DNA from: Brevibacillus brevis
GTDB taxonomy: Bacteria; Bacillota; Bacilli; Brevibacillales; Brevibacillaceae
NCBI RefSeq assembly: GCF_022026395.1
Contig: NZ_CP041767.1
Location: 1,871,501 to 1,935,500, forward strand
DNA length: 64,000 bases
Direction: 5' to 3'
Shown here: piece after piece, positions 36,544-47,044 of the stretch
Numbering within the stretch: position 1 is the stretch's first letter
How the letters are laid out: every line of letters begins with the position of its first letter
Notes under the pieces: model-generated
The model's database searches: none
What the model was told of the DNA's origin: nothing
Seen by the model: the letters and a program-made list of their open reading frames with translations, nothing else
Position numbers and translations under genes: made by a program

Positions 36544-37305
36544 ATGAGAGTGGATGGCCGTGCCCATGATCAATTGCGCCCTGTAACCATTACGCGCAAT
36601 TACATTAAACACGCAGAAGGATCGTGCCTGATTGAAGTCGGAGACACAAAGGTGATTTGTACGGCGACTTTGGAAGACCGGGTACCGCCTTTTATGCGTG
36701 GTGGCGGGAAGGGCTGGATCACAGCCGAGTATTCCATGCTTCCCCGAGCAACAGCGACCCGCAACGCGCGTGAGTCGTCCAAAGGAAAAGTCGGTGGACG
36801 AACCATGGAGATTCAGCGTCTGATCGGACGTGCTCTGCGCTCCGTTGTGAACCTTGAAGCAATGGGTGAACGCACCATTTGGTTGGATTGCGATGTCATT
36901 CAGGCAGACGGTGGTACACGGACAGCTTCGATTACCGGAGCTTACGTGGCAATGGTAGATGCGATGCAAAAGCTGGTGGATAGTGGCACCTGGAAACACC
37001 TGCCGCTCAACGACTTCCTGGCAGCGACCTCAGTAGGGGTAGTCGGTGAGGAAGCCGTGCTCGATCTTAACTACAAAGAAGATTCTACAGCGATTGTCGA
37101 CATGAATGTCGTCATGACGGGAAAAGGAAAGTTTGTCGAGCTGCAAGGAACAGGGGAGGATGCACCGTTTTCTCCTGAACAGCTACAAGAAATGATTGCC
37201 CTTGCAAAAGTCGGCATTGACAACTTGATTAACAGCCAAAAAGAGGCGCTCGCTGATGTTACGCTCTCTTTTGCACAATCAGTAGCGGAGGAAAGTCATG
37301 CCTAA
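36544..37305 (+). CDS. rph: Ribonuclease PH
   Basis: A 253-residue phosphate-dependent exoribonuclease trimming tRNA 3' ends. It starts with [13 protein letters not shown], then [30 protein letters not shown] and the phosphate-site region [49 protein letters not shown] is also diagnostic. AGGAGG precedes ATG 36544. It overlaps the next gene by 8 bp, so the two are translationally coupled. Confidence 0.95.
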   Translation: MRVDGRAHDQLRPVTITRNYIKHAEGSCLIEVGDTKVICTATLEDRVPPFMRGGGKGWITAEYSMLPRATATRNARESSKGKVGGRTMEIQRLIGRALRSVVNLEAMGERTIWLDCDVIQADGGTRTASITGAYVAMVDAMQKLVDSGTWKHLPLNDFLAATSVGVVGEEAVLDLNYKEDSTAIVDMNVVMTGKGKFVELQGTGEDAPFSPEQLQEMIALAKVGIDNLINSQKEALADVTLSFAQSVAEESHA

Positions 37306-37891
37306 TCGAAAAAAAGTCGTTCTTGCAACACGTAACCAGGGAAAAGTGAAAGAATTCAACAGGCTGTTCGCAGATGCAGGCTGGGAAGGAATCAGCCTCG
37401 CTGAATTTGACGGTGTGCCTGAGGTAGTAGAAGACAAGGACACCTTCGAAGGAAACGCGCTGAAAAAAGCAATCGAAATCTCTACATACCTGAACATGCC
37501 TGCCCTCGGAGATGATTCCGGTCTGGAAGTAGATGCGCTGGAAGGACGCCCTGGTGTTTACTCCGCACGCTTCGCTGGGGAAGATGCAACAGACGAGCAG
37601 AATTGGCGTAAATTGTTGAAAGAGCTGGAAGAGGTTTCGACACAGGAACGCACAGCTCGCTTCCGTTGTACGTTGGCGTTGGTGATTCCGGGCGAAGAGC
37701 CAATCATTGCCACTGGTGCTTGCGAGGGTGTGATCGCACGTGAACCAAAAGGGACAAACGGCTTCGGTTACGATCCGGTATTCTACATCCCATCGATGGA
37801 CAAAATGATGGCCGAACTCATGCCAGAAGAAAAGAACCAGATCAGCCATCGTGCTCGTGCCATGCAGCAACTGCTTGAAATCATCAAGTAG
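37298..37891 (+). CDS. rdgB: XTP/dITP (non-canonical purine NTP) pyrophosphatase
   Basis: A 197-residue HAM1/RdgB enzyme that removes ITP, dITP and XTP from the nucleotide pool. Motifs: [14 protein letters not shown] at the start, [36 protein letters not shown], and [13 protein letters not shown]. Equivalent to Bacillus YsnA. RBS GGAGG lies within the end of rph. Confidence 0.93.
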   Translation: MPNRKKVVLATRNQGKVKEFNRLFADAGWEGISLAEFDGVPEVVEDKDTFEGNALKKAIEISTYLNMPALGDDSGLEVDALEGRPGVYSARFAGEDATDEQNWRKLLKELEEVSTQERTARFRCTLALVIPGEEPIIATGACEGVIAREPKGTNGFGYDPVFYIPSMDKMMAELMPEEKNQISHRARAMQQLLEIIK

Positions 37892-37918
37892 ACAAGAGAG
37901 AAAACAGGAGAGTGAGGC

Positions 37919-38461
37919 GTGATGGGAATTCTCATCATGAGCGATAGCCACGGCTTGGTTCGGGAAGTAAGCCAGGTCGTCAACCGACATCATGTCGAAA
38001 AAATTTTGCATTGTGGCGATTTTTGTGTGGACCATAAGCGCGAGCCGTTTTCCAACATGACGCTTGTCCGAGGCAATTGCGATTCGACACAAGAGGTGCC
38101 GACCGAGCAAGAGACCAAATGGCGCGACCTTCACATCCTGCAAACGCACGGGCATCTTTATGGTGTGAAAGGCTCTCTTCTGCGCCTTCATTACCGTGCA
38201 GAAGAGGTCGGAGCAAACGTAGTCATATTCGGTCACTCTCATGTGCCTGTCTGTGGTGTGGAAAGAGACATCTTGTTTCTGAATCCGGGCAGCTTGCAAA
38301 TGCCACGCGGCTTTCATGTACCGACATATGCTCTTTTAGAAGAGACAGGAACGAGTCCGACAGAAACTTACATATCAGTGGCGTTTTATGATCATGTAGG
38401 CAACCCGGTTTCACAATTGGGAGGGAACTATTCTGTTCGTCGACCAATGAGGTCTTCTTGA
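37919..38461 (+). CDS. YfcE/YsnB-type metallophosphoesterase
   Basis: A 180-residue calcineurin-like phosphodiesterase. Metal-binding motifs are visible: MSDSHG, LHCGDFCVD (GD), VRGNCD, QTHGH and FGHSHVPV. GTG 37919 or the next codon ATG 37922 may be the start; both fit the GGAGAGTGAGG upstream. Order rph-rdgB-ysnB is the Bacillus order. Physiological substrate unknown. The tig promoter starts at its 3' end. Confidence 0.85.
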   Translation: MMGILIMSDSHGLVREVSQVVNRHHVEKILHCGDFCVDHKREPFSNMTLVRGNCDSTQEVPTEQETKWRDLHILQTHGHLYGVKGSLLRLHYRAEEVGANVVIFGHSHVPVCGVERDILFLNPGSLQMPRGFHVPTYALLEETGTSPTETYISVAFYDHVGNPVSQLGGNYSVRRPMRSS

Positions 38462-38485
38462 AAACTAAAAGATTTGTGCTATACT
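38458..38485 (+). promoter_or_regulatory. Promoter of tig
   Basis: The -35 box TTGAAA (38458-38463) and -10 box TATACT (38480-38485) are 16 bases apart. A second -10-like TATAAT lies at 38494-38499, with TTGTGC only 14 bases before it, so the first pair is preferred. Confidence 0.6.
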
Positions 38486-38586
38486 AGAATGGTTATAATG
38501 GCTAGAATATTATCATCCGAGCCTGCGAAGATACCATGGCGCGGCTGGCGATGTTCTGTTGATTCGATTTAGGAGGGGAAGTTTAC

Positions 38587-39879
38587 GTGGCAGCAAATTG
38601 GGAAAAGGTAGAGAATAACCAGGGAGTCCTGACGGTTGAAGTAGATGCTACGCAAGTAGACGCAGCATTGGATCAAGCGTTTAAAAAAGTGGTTCAAAAA
38701 GTTCAAGTTCCAGGATTCCGCAAAGGAAAAGTACCACGCAAAATGTTCGAATCCCGTTTTGGTGTAGAATCTTTGTACCAAGACGCTCTTGACATTCTGC
38801 TTCCAACTGCATACGGACAAGCTGTTCGTGAAGCTGGTATCGAGCCAGTAGATCGTCCAGAAGTAGACGTAACGCAAATGGAACAAGGGAAAAACCTGAT
38901 CTTCAAAGCGACTGTAACTGTGAAGCCTGAAGTGAAGCTGGGCGACTACAAAGGTCTGTCCATCGAAGATAAAGACTTCTCTGTAACCGAAGAGAGCGTT
39001 GACGCTGAACTGAAGCGCATGCAAGAGCGTCATGCTGAGCTCGTAGCAGTAGAAGAGGGTGCCGCACAAACAGGCGATATCGCTGTAATCGATTTCGAAG
39101 GCTTCCAAGACGGAGTAGCTTTTGAAGGCGGTAAAGCGGAAGATTATTCTCTGGAACTGGGTTCCGGTACTTTCATCGCAGGGTTCGAAGAGCAACTGGT
39201 TGGCCTGAACATCGGCGAAGAAAAAGAAATTACCGTAACTTTCCCTGAAGAGTACCACTCTCCTAACCTCGCTGGTAAAGAAGCGGTATTCAAAGTGAAG
39301 CTGAACAGCCTGAAGCGCAAAAACCTGCCTGCTTTGGATGATGAGTTTGCCAAAGACGTGAGCGAGTTCGACACGCTGGAAGAGCTGAAAGCAGACACCA
39401 AGAAAAAACTCGAAGAAAAAACTGCGCAAGAAAAAGATCAATATGTTCGTGAGCAGCTCGTTCTGAAAGCAGCTGAAAACGCTGAGATCGATTTGCCAGC
39501 AGTAATGGTTGAGCATGAATTGGATCAAATGGTAAATGAATTTGGTCAACGTCTGCAATACCAAGGCATGACGCTGGAACTGTACTACCAGTTCTCCGGC
39601 ATGGATGAGAGCCAACTGCGTGATCAATTGCGTGCAGACGCAACATCCCGCGTTCGCACTTCCTTGACTTTGGAAGCAATCGGCAAAGCAGAAAACATCG
39701 AAGCAACAGAAGAAGACGTAAACGCAGAGCTGGATAAACTGGCTGGCGTATACGGCCGCCCAGCAGATGAGCTGCGCAAAATCTTCTCTGCACAAGATGG
39801 CATGGCTGCTCTGTACCGCGATGTGCAAACTCGCAAAACAGTAGATTTGCTGGTTGCAGAAAGCAAAGTAACAGCATAA
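38587..39879 (+). CDS. tig: Trigger factor, ribosome-bound chaperone and PPIase
   Basis: A 430-residue protein of normal family length. The N-terminal ribosome-binding domain holds the signature [19 protein letters not shown] (GFRxGK.P). The FKBP domain follows ([44 protein letters not shown]), then the long helical C-terminal chaperone arms. It starts with GTG 38587 after AGGAGGGG. Order tig-clpP-clpX-lonB-lon links folding and proteolysis genes. Confidence 0.95.
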   Translation: MAANWEKVENNQGVLTVEVDATQVDAALDQAFKKVVQKVQVPGFRKGKVPRKMFESRFGVESLYQDALDILLPTAYGQAVREAGIEPVDRPEVDVTQMEQGKNLIFKATVTVKPEVKLGDYKGLSIEDKDFSVTEESVDAELKRMQERHAELVAVEEGAAQTGDIAVIDFEGFQDGVAFEGGKAEDYSLELGSGTFIAGFEEQLVGLNIGEEKEITVTFPEEYHSPNLAGKEAVFKVKLNSLKRKNLPALDDEFAKDVSEFDTLEELKADTKKKLEEKTAQEKDQYVREQLVLKAAENAEIDLPAVMVEHELDQMVNEFGQRLQYQGMTLELYYQFSGMDESQLRDQLRADATSRVRTSLTLEAIGKAENIEATEEDVNAELDKLAGVYGRPADELRKIFSAQDGMAALYRDVQTRKTVDLLVAESKVTA

Positions 39880-39943
39880 GCTTAGAAGAACGCATGATTG
39901 GTCAGTGGGCAGGCTAACCCTGAGCGCTGGCTGTCAAGACCAC

Positions 39944-39972
39944 AAGGCACGAGTGTATCGTGCCTTGTTTTT
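39944..39972 (+). terminator. Terminator after tig
   Basis: AAGGCACGA (39944-39952) pairs perfectly with TCGTGCCTT (39958-39966) around a five-base loop, followed by GTTTTTCC. Confidence 0.8.
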
Positions 39973-40011
39973 CCACCATTGACTTTTTTCGGCAAAGGAG
40001 GAAAATACATA

Positions 40012-40593
40012 ATGCTAATCCCAATGGTCATCGAGCAAACAAGCAGGGGAGAGCGCTCCTACGATATTTACTCGCGCCTCCTGAAAGACCGGATTATTCT
40101 CTTGGGCACCGAGATTGATGATGAAATCGCCAATCTGGTTGTTGCTCAACTGCTTTTCTTGCAAGCAGAAGATCCGGACAAAGACATATCGCTATACATA
40201 AACTCTCCAGGTGGTTCTGTTACAGCCGGAATGGCCATCTATGACACCATGCAGTACATCAAACCGGATGTGTCCACGATTTGTGTGGGCATGGCTGCCA
40301 GCATGGGTGCGTTCCTGTTGGCTGCTGGTGCAAAAGGCAAGCGCTTCGCTCTGCCAAATGCCGAAGTCATGATTCACCAACCGCTCGGCGGTGTGCGTGG
40401 GCAAGCAGAAGACATCCGTATTCATGCGGAATGGATTATGAAAACGAAGCGCCAGCTGAATGAGATTTTGTCTGAGCGGACAGGTCAGCCTTATGAACGC
40501 GTAGAGCAAGATACAGACCGCGATAATTTCATGAGCGCAGAAGAAGCAAAGGCCTACGGATTGATTGACTCTATTATCGAACGCAAAAACTGA
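40012..40593 (+). CDS. clpP: ATP-dependent Clp protease proteolytic subunit
   Basis: A 193-residue serine protease subunit. The catalytic triad is visible: Ser in [11 protein letters not shown], His in [13 protein letters not shown] and Asp in [16 protein letters not shown] 40012 has AAAGGAGG ten bases upstream and gives the usual N-terminus [27 protein letters not shown]; the open frame begins earlier at 39898, across the tig terminator. It forms 14-mers with the ClpX encoded just downstream. Confidence 0.95.
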
Positions 40594-40613
40594 CCCGTTG
40601 TGAGGTGAAGCGC

Positions 40614-41879
40614 ATGTTTAAGTTTAACGACGACAAAGGCCAACTGAAGTGTTCCTTCTGCGGCAAGTCCCAGGAACAGGTGCGCAAGCTGGTAGCTGGT
40701 CCTGGTGTTTACATTTGTGACGAATGTATCGAACTGTGCAATGAAATTGTACAGGAAGAACTGGGCACTGAAGAAGAAATCGATATGAAAGAAATTCCAA
40801 AGCCAGTGGAAATTCGCAAAATCTTGGACGACTATGTGATCGGTCAAGATATGGCGAAGAAGTCCTTGTCTGTAGCGGTGTACAACCACTACAAACGGAT
40901 TAATTCCGGGGCGAAGATCGAGGATGTGGAGCTGCAAAAATCCAACATCATGCTGATCGGGCCGACTGGTAGCGGGAAAACGCTGCTCGCGCAAACGTTG
41001 GCGCGCATTCTGAATGTGCCTTTCGCGATTGCGGACGCAACTTCTCTGACAGAAGCAGGCTATGTGGGCGAAGACGTTGAAAACATCTTGCTCAAGCTCA
41101 TTCAGGCTGCCGACTATGATGTGGAGAAGGCTGAAAAAGGAATCATTTACATCGACGAGATTGATAAGGTAGCCCGCAAATCGGAAAACCCATCCATCAC
41201 GCGTGATGTGTCTGGTGAAGGCGTTCAGCAAGCGCTTTTGAAAATTTTGGAGGGGACCGTTGCGAGTGTTCCACCACAAGGCGGACGCAAGCATCCTCAC
41301 CAAGAGTTCATCCAAATCGACACGTCGAACATTTTGTTCATCTGCGGTGGTGCATTTGATGGCGTCGAGCAGATTATCAAGCGCCGTTTGGGTAAAAAAG
41401 TCATCGGTTTCGGTGCAGACTTCGGCGATGGCGTAAAAGGCGATCTAAAAGCCGGAGAATACCTAAAATACATTTTGCCGGAAGACCTGCTGAAATTCGG
41501 TCTGATTCCGGAGTTCGTCGGTCGTTTGCCAGTGCTGGCTACCTTGGAGCCGCTGGATGAGGAGACGCTCGTGCGTATCCTGACAGAGCCGAAAAACTCT
41601 TTGGTGAAACAGTACCAAAAACTGCTGAGTCTCGACGGTGTTGAGCTGGAGTTCGATAACGGTGCGCTGCTGCAAATCGCGAAAGAAGCGATTAAACGCA
41701 ACACTGGTGCGCGCGGACTGCGTGCGATTATCGAACAAATCATGCTCGATATGATGTATGAGCTTCCTTCCAGAGAAGACGTCAACAAGTGCGTCATTAC
41801 CGAAGAAACGGTACGCGACAAAGTGAAGCCGCAACTGTTGACCAAAGAGGGACAGGAATTGCACGAAGAAACAGCCTAA
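40614..41879 (+). CDS. clpX: ATP-dependent Clp protease ATP-binding subunit ClpX
   Basis: A 421-residue AAA+ unfoldase. The N-terminal C4 zinc finger ([10 protein letters not shown]...CDECIELC), Walker A GPTGSGKT, Walker [10 protein letters not shown] and the ClpP-contact/sensor region are all intact. ATG 40614 has GAGGTG upstream; a GTG at 40605 would add three residues. It lies 20 bp after clpP and should be co-transcribed with it. A strong terminator follows. Confidence 0.96.
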
Positions 41880-41893
41880 GCATCGTCTACACG

Positions 41894-41926
41894 AACCATC
41901 TCGCGATAAGCGAGGTGGTTTTTTTG
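41894..41926 (+). terminator. Terminator after clpX
   Basis: AACCATCTCGC (41894-41904) pairs with GCGAGGTGGTT (41910-41920), with one G-T pair, around a five-base loop, followed by a T-run. Confidence 0.85.
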
Positions 41927-42076
41927 TTGTTGGTTTACGTCTACGCTTGCGGGGCAATACTACTTGATATCGTTCAAGAGAAGCTTTACATATGCACAAA
42001 ACGGTCATGAACGTGTTCCTCTCTCTTCGGGGGACAAAAGTTGACCGCAAGCGAAGACGCATGGGAGGGACTGCAT

Positions 42077-43774
42077 ATGGACTATACGACATTGGTCATT
42101 GCTGTCATTGAAGTGGTTGTTGGTATCGTGATCGGCACCTACTTTTGGAACTTGCTGCGAGCGCAGAGAAACACGAAAACCTCAACCGAAAAGGAATCGC
42201 GCAAGGATCTGGATTCCATTCGTAAAATGAGAATGGTTGCATTGACAGAACCTCTGTCAGAAAGAACAAGACCAGCGACTTTGGAAGAAATTGTAGGACA
42301 AGAAGATGGGCTTCGTGCGTTGCGTGCCGCCTTGTGTGGTCCCAACCCGCAGCATGTCATTATTTATGGACCACCTGGTGTAGGCAAGACCGCAGCGGCT
42401 AGGGTCGTGCTGGAAGAAGCGAAGAAAAATCAGCTATCGCCGTTTTCTTCTGATGCCAAGTTTATTGAAATCGATGCGACGATTGCTCGTTTTGATGAGC
42501 GCGGGATTGCGGACCCGTTAATCGGCTCTGTACATGATCCGATCTATCAAGGGGCAGGCTCGCTTGGGCAGGCGGGGATTCCGCAACCAAAGCCAGGTGC
42601 AGTGACGAAAGCGCACGGTGGTATGCTTTTTCTTGATGAAATAGGGGAACTTCATCCTATTCAAATGAATAAGTTACTAAAGGTTCTTGAAGACCGCAAA
42701 GTCATGCTGGAGAGTGCTTACTACAGCGAGGAAAATAACCAAATTCCTTCGCATATTCATGACGTTTTCAAATACGGTTTGCCCGCCGACTTCCGTCTGG
42801 TTGGAGCGACGACGAGGTTGCCAGAAGAACTGCCTGCTGCGCTTCGTTCCCGTTGCCTGGAAATCTTTTTCCGCCCATTGAAGGCTGGGGAAATTGGGAG
42901 TATCGTGCGTACAGCTGTTCCTAAAATGAATATGAATATAGAAGACAGCGCTGTTTCCGTGATCGAGCGCTACGCGACCAATGGACGTGAAGCGATCAAT
43001 ACATTGCAAATCGCTGCGGGAATTGCCTTAACGGAAGAACGCCAGGACATCCAGGCTGCCGATGTGGAATGGGTGATGCACAGCAGTCAAAAATCGCCTC
43101 GCCCCGAAAAGCAGGTGCATGATGCACCGCAGGTCGGATTGGTCAACGGTCTTGCTGTGTACGGTCCGAACATGGGTAGTGTGATGGAGCTGGAAGTGAC
43201 TGCTTCACCTACAGCTATTCCGGGTCAAGGTCGAATGGCGATGACAGGAATGGCAGAGGAAGAGGAAATGGGCAGCCGCAACCGGACGATTCGCCGGAAG
43301 TCGATGGCAAAAGGCTCGATCGAAAACGTTTTGACTGTATTGAACAGAATGGGCGTCCGTCCGTATGATTATGATCTGCATATCAATTTTCCGGGAGGCA
43401 TCCCTGTGGATGGGCCTTCTGCGGGCATTACCATTGCCACTGCGATCTACTCGGCGATTGTGAATCAGCCTGTTGATAATTTACTGGCTATGACTGGTGA
43501 AGTGAGTATTCATGGGAAGGTAAAGCCAGTTGGGGGTGTAGTCGCAAAGGTGGAGGCTGCTAAACAGGCGGGAGCGACCCGAGTCCTCATTCCCCAGGAA
43601 AACTGGCAAAGCATTTTTGCCGACATGAAAGGGATCGAAGTCATTCCGGTGTCTACCGTCTCTGAAGTAATTGAGCTAGCTGTACCGCAAGCTGCCATGC
43701 AAGAAGCAGAGGCGACGGGATTTACTTTGCAGATCCCAGCAGAGGATCTCGCTTCCTCTCCGCTATCCCTGTAA
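42077..43774 (+). CDS. lonB: Membrane-anchored LonB-type ATP-dependent protease
   Basis: A 565-residue LonB protein. An N-terminal membrane segment (TLVIAVIEVVVGIVIGTYFWNLL) is followed by an AAA+ module (Walker [12 protein letters not shown], Walker B GGMLFLDEIGEL) and a Lon protease domain with Ser in [12 protein letters not shown] and Lys in GKVKPVGGVVAKVEAAKQAG. ATG 42077 has GGGAGGGA upstream. In Bacillus subtilis LonB is made in the forespore under sigma F; I saw no clear sigma F promoter but did not exclude one. It precedes lon as in Bacillus. Confidence 0.92.
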   Translation: MDYTTLVIAVIEVVVGIVIGTYFWNLLRAQRNTKTSTEKESRKDLDSIRKMRMVALTEPLSERTRPATLEEIVGQEDGLRALRAALCGPNPQHVIIYGPPGVGKTAAARVVLEEAKKNQLSPFSSDAKFIEIDATIARFDERGIADPLIGSVHDPIYQGAGSLGQAGIPQPKPGAVTKAHGGMLFLDEIGELHPIQMNKLLKVLEDRKVMLESAYYSEENNQIPSHIHDVFKYGLPADFRLVGATTRLPEELPAALRSRCLEIFFRPLKAGEIGSIVRTAVPKMNMNIEDSAVSVIERYATNGREAINTLQIAAGIALTEERQDIQAADVEWVMHSSQKSPRPEKQVHDAPQVGLVNGLAVYGPNMGSVMELEVTASPTAIPGQGRMAMTGMAEEEEMGSRNRTIRRKSMAKGSIENVLTVLNRMGVRPYDYDLHINFPGGIPVDGPSAGITIATAIYSAIVNQPVDNLLAMTGEVSIHGKVKPVGGVVAKVEAAKQAGATRVLIPQENWQSIFADMKGIEVIPVSTVSEVIELAVPQAAMQEAEATGFTLQIPAEDLASSPLSL

Positions 43775-43794
43775 CAGTCGGGTATGCTCGCGGA

Positions 43795-43824
43795 TTAGAC
43801 ATCGGATTGTGTTTGCGCTACAAT
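43795..43824 (+). promoter_or_regulatory. Promoter upstream of lon leader
   Basis: The -35 box TTAGAC (43795-43800) and -10 box TACAAT (43819-43824) are 18 bases apart. It reads through the hairpins at 43864-43966 towards lon. Confidence 0.5.
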
Positions 43825-43863
43825 GGAAAAAAGCTTCTGCTTGCAAAGAGCCTGAGGCCTTGC

Positions 43864-43966
43864 CCAGCCTGAAACGAGCTCCACAAAAAATGATTGTGTA
43901 TGATCTTTTTTGTCTCGTTTTTGGGGCTGGGTGGGCGTTAGAAAAACGGCTTTGAGGGCCGTTTTT
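43864..43966 (+). other. Structured lon leader: long imperfect hairpin followed by terminator
   Basis: CCAGCC (43864-43869) pairs with GGCTGG (43925-43930); inside, AAACGAG can pair with CTCGTTT, and ACAAAAAA with TTTTTTGT, giving one long imperfect stem. An intrinsic terminator then follows: AAAAACGGC (43942-43950) with GCCGTTTTT (43958-43966). It stands between a promoter and the lon RBS (44005). It may end lonB transcripts, attenuate lon, or release a short RNA. Confidence 0.55.
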
Positions 43967-44021
43967 GTCTGTTATAAGGCTCTTTGCAAGAGGGTAGATC
44001 AACAAGGAGAGGTGCATCCGC

Positions 44022-46361
44022 TTGGGCGAACGTTCCGGTAAACGAGAATTACCGCTTCTCCCGTTGCGAGGATTGCTTGTTTATCCGACAATGGTACTCC
44101 ATTTGGACGTTGGACGGGAAAAGTCCATCCGCGCATTGGAGCAAGCCATGGTAGACGATAACAAGATTTTGCTTGCGACACAGGAAGAGGTCCATATAGA
44201 AGAGCCAGATGCTGAGCAAATTTACAGTATTGGTACCGTTGCGCGTGTGAAACAAATGCTGAAGCTGCCGAATGGGACAATCCGTGTATTGGTAGAAGGC
44301 TTGCAGCGCGCGAAGATCGAGGAGTATCTTCAGCAGGAAGATTATTTCGTCGTGTCGATTACATATTTGCAAGATGAAAAAACAGAGCAAAACGAAGTGG
44401 AAGCCTTGATGCGTTCCTTGCTGGGCCACTTTGAGCAGTACATCAAGCTGTCCAAAAAGGTTTCTCCAGAGACGCTAACCTCTGTGCAGGACATTGAGGA
44501 ACCGGGACGTTTGGCGGATGTGATTGCTTCGCACTTGCCGCTCAAGATGAAGGACAAACAAGAAATTTTGGAGACGACCAACATCAAGGAACGTCTCGAA
44601 ATTCTTTTGACCATTTTGAACAACGAGCGCGAGGTACTGGAGCTGGAGCGCAAGATCGGCAACCGCGTGAAGAAACAGATGGAGCGCACGCAAAAGGAAT
44701 ATTACCTGCGTGAGCAAATGAAAGCTATCCAAAAAGAGCTGGGCGACAAGGACGGACGCCAGGGCGAAGTAGATGAGCTGCGTGCTCAGCTCGAAAAGTC
44801 CGACGCTCCTGAGCGAATCAAAGCGAAGATCGAGAAGGAGCTTGAGCGTCTGGAAAAGATGCCGGCGACTTCTGCGGAAGGTTCGGTCATCCGCACGTAT
44901 ATCGATACCTTGTTTGCGCTGCCGTGGACGAAGACGACAGAGGACAATCTGGACATTCATCATGCGCAGCAAGTACTCGATGAAGATCATTACGGCCTGG
45001 ATAAACCGAAGGAGCGCGTTTTGGAGTATTTGGCAGTACAAAAGCTGGTAAACTCCATGCGTGGACCAATCCTTTGTCTGGTAGGTCCTCCGGGTGTCGG
45101 AAAAACATCTCTGGCCCGTTCCGTAGCGCGTGCAATCGGGCGTGAATTCGTTCGCATTTCCTTGGGTGGAGTACGCGATGAAGCAGAAATTCGCGGTCAC
45201 CGCCGCACGTATGTAGGTGCTCTCCCAGGACGAATCATACAAGGAATGAAGCAAGCCGGTACGATTAATCCTGTCTTCTTGCTGGATGAGATCGACAAGC
45301 TCGCATCCGATTTCCGCGGAGACCCTGCGTCTGCCCTGCTCGAAGTACTCGATCCAAATCAAAATGATAAATTCAGCGACCACTATATCGAAGAGAGCTA
45401 TGATTTGACGAATGTGATGTTTATTACGACTGCAAACAGTCTTGATACGATTCCACGTCCGCTTTTGGACCGGATGGAAGTCATCTCGATTTCCAGCTAT
45501 ACCGAACTGGAAAAGCTGAACATTTTGCGTGATTACCTCCTGCCGAAGCAAATGCAGGATCACGGTCTGGGCAAAGATAAGCTGAAAATGAACGACGATG
45601 CGATGCTGAAGCTCGTTCGTTTGTACACGCGGGAAGCGGGGGTTCGTAACCTCAATCGCGAAGCAGCCAACGTATGCCGCAAAGCTGCCAAGCTGATTGT
45701 GGGCGGTGAGAAGAAGCGAGTCGTGGTTACAGCCAAGACGTTGGAGACACTGCTCGGCAAACCGCGCTACCGCTATGGACTGGCGGAGAAAAAAGATCAA
45801 GTCGGCTCCGTTACAGGTCTGGCTTGGACACAGGCAGGCGGCGATACGCTGAATGTAGAAGTCAGCATTTTGCCTGGAAAAGGAAAGCTCACCCTGACAG
45901 GAAAACTGGGTGACGTCATGAAGGAATCTGCGCAGGCTGCATTCAGCTATATTCGCTCCCGTGCAGATCAGTGGGGAATTGATCCTTCCTTCCACGAGAA
46001 GAACGACATCCACATCCACTTTCCAGAAGGGGCGATTCCAAAAGACGGTCCGTCTGCTGGGATTACTATGGCAACCGCACTCGTATCCGCCCTCACGAAA
46101 ATCCCTGTGAAAAAAGAAGTGGGGATGACCGGGGAGATTACGCTCAGAGGTCGGGTTCTGCCAATTGGCGGGCTGAAAGAAAAATGCATGTCTGCTCACC
46201 GTGCAGGTTTAACCACGATCATTTTGCCAAAAGACAACGAGAAGGATATCGAGGATATTCCGGAGAGCGTACGTGGTGAACTGACATTCTATCCAGTTGA
46301 TCATTTAGATGAAGTGCTGCGTCACGCGCTAACTAAACAGCCAGTAGGTGACAAAGCATGA
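44022..46361 (+). CDS. lon: ATP-dependent protease La (Lon)
   Basis: A 779-residue soluble Lon. The N-terminal substrate domain starts [26 protein letters not shown]; a coiled-coil stretch follows ([31 protein letters not shown]); Walker A is GPPGVGKTS; the protease domain has Ser in [17 protein letters not shown] and Lys in [11 protein letters not shown]. It starts with TTG 44022 behind AAGGAGAGG. It overlaps engB by four bases (ATGA), so the two are translationally coupled. Confidence 0.95.
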   Translation: MGERSGKRELPLLPLRGLLVYPTMVLHLDVGREKSIRALEQAMVDDNKILLATQEEVHIEEPDAEQIYSIGTVARVKQMLKLPNGTIRVLVEGLQRAKIEEYLQQEDYFVVSITYLQDEKTEQNEVEALMRSLLGHFEQYIKLSKKVSPETLTSVQDIEEPGRLADVIASHLPLKMKDKQEILETTNIKERLEILLTILNNEREVLELERKIGNRVKKQMERTQKEYYLREQMKAIQKELGDKDGRQGEVDELRAQLEKSDAPERIKAKIEKELERLEKMPATSAEGSVIRTYIDTLFALPWTKTTEDNLDIHHAQQVLDEDHYGLDKPKERVLEYLAVQKLVNSMRGPILCLVGPPGVGKTSLARSVARAIGREFVRISLGGVRDEAEIRGHRRTYVGALPGRIIQGMKQAGTINPVFLLDEIDKLASDFRGDPASALLEVLDPNQNDKFSDHYIEESYDLTNVMFITTANSLDTIPRPLLDRMEVISISSYTELEKLNILRDYLLPKQMQDHGLGKDKLKMNDDAMLKLVRLYTREAGVRNLNREAANVCRKAAKLIVGGEKKRVVVTAKTLETLLGKPRYRYGLAEKKDQVGSVTGLAWTQAGGDTLNVEVSILPGKGKLTLTGKLGDVMKESAQAAFSYIRSRADQWGIDPSFHEKNDIHIHFPEGAIPKDGPSAGITMATALVSALTKIPVKKEVGMTGEITLRGRVLPIGGLKEKCMSAHRAGLTTIILPKDNEKDIEDIPESVRGELTFYPVDHLDEVLRHALTKQPVGDKA

Positions 46362-47005
46362 AAGTAACATCAGCAGAGTTTATTATCAGCGCGGTTGGAC
46401 CGAAGCAGTATCCGACGGATGGCCTCCATGAGATCGCGCTGGTAGGACGCTCGAACGTAGGAAAATCATCATTGCTCAATAAAATGATGAATCGCAAAGG
46501 GCTAGCCCGGATCAGTTCTCGTCCGGGTAAAACCCAGACATTGAACTATTTCCGTGTCAATCAAATGCTCTACTTCGTTGACTTCCCGGGTTATGGGTAT
46601 GCAAAGGTAGCGAAGACGATCAAGGAACAATGGGGAAAAATGATCGAGGGCTATTTGAAAAACCGGAAAGAGCTTCGTTTCATTATTCAACTGGTTGATA
46701 TTCGCCATGCTCCGAGTAAAGACGATATTGCGATGTACGACTGGTGCAAGCAAATCGGGATTCCTACCGTAGTCGTAGCGACGAAAGGTGATAAAATCGC
46801 TCGCGGGCGTTGGATGCAGCATACGAAGGTCATCCGTCAAAGCCTGAATTTGCGCGGGGATGATACGATCATTGTATTTTCTTCGGAGACAGGTCAGGGC
46901 AAGGATGAACTGTGGGCAGAAATCATGCGTCGTATCCGTGCTGGAGAGGAAATGGCTAGGGAGACGGCTGCTATGGATGAAGAGACTGCTCCAGCCAATG
47001 AGTAA
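46358..47005 (+). CDS. engB: Ribosome biogenesis GTPase EngB (YsxC)
   Basis: A 215-residue GTPase needed for 50S subunit assembly. G1 is [13 protein letters not shown]3 [10 protein letters not shown], and G4 TKGDK; the [11 protein letters not shown] segment is also typical. It follows lon directly, as in Bacillus (lonA-ysxC). Confidence 0.94.
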   Translation: MKVTSAEFIISAVGPKQYPTDGLHEIALVGRSNVGKSSLLNKMMNRKGLARISSRPGKTQTLNYFRVNQMLYFVDFPGYGYAKVAKTIKEQWGKMIEGYLKNRKELRFIIQLVDIRHAPSKDDIAMYDWCKQIGIPTVVVATKGDKIARGRWMQHTKVIRQSLNLRGDDTIIVFSSETGQGKDELWAEIMRRIRAGEEMARETAAMDEETAPANE

Positions 47006-47044
47006 TTCTTAGACCCAATTCGTCGTGGGGAAGGGAGCATCTGA

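Noticed and set aside
38569..39828. 419-codon open frame on the minus strand
   Set aside because: It mirrors trigger factor; Phe/Gln-rich composition is a shadow of Lys/Glu-rich coding on the other strand.
39978..39994. CtsR-like operator before clpP (ATTGACTTTTTTCGGCA, other strand)
   Set aside because: One half-site fits well but the other has mismatches, and no promoter is visible around it, so I do not list it as a feature.
44475..46199. 574-codon open frame on the minus strand
   Set aside because: It lies wholly opposite lon, has no ribosome site or family pattern, and is explained by codon bias of the real gene.
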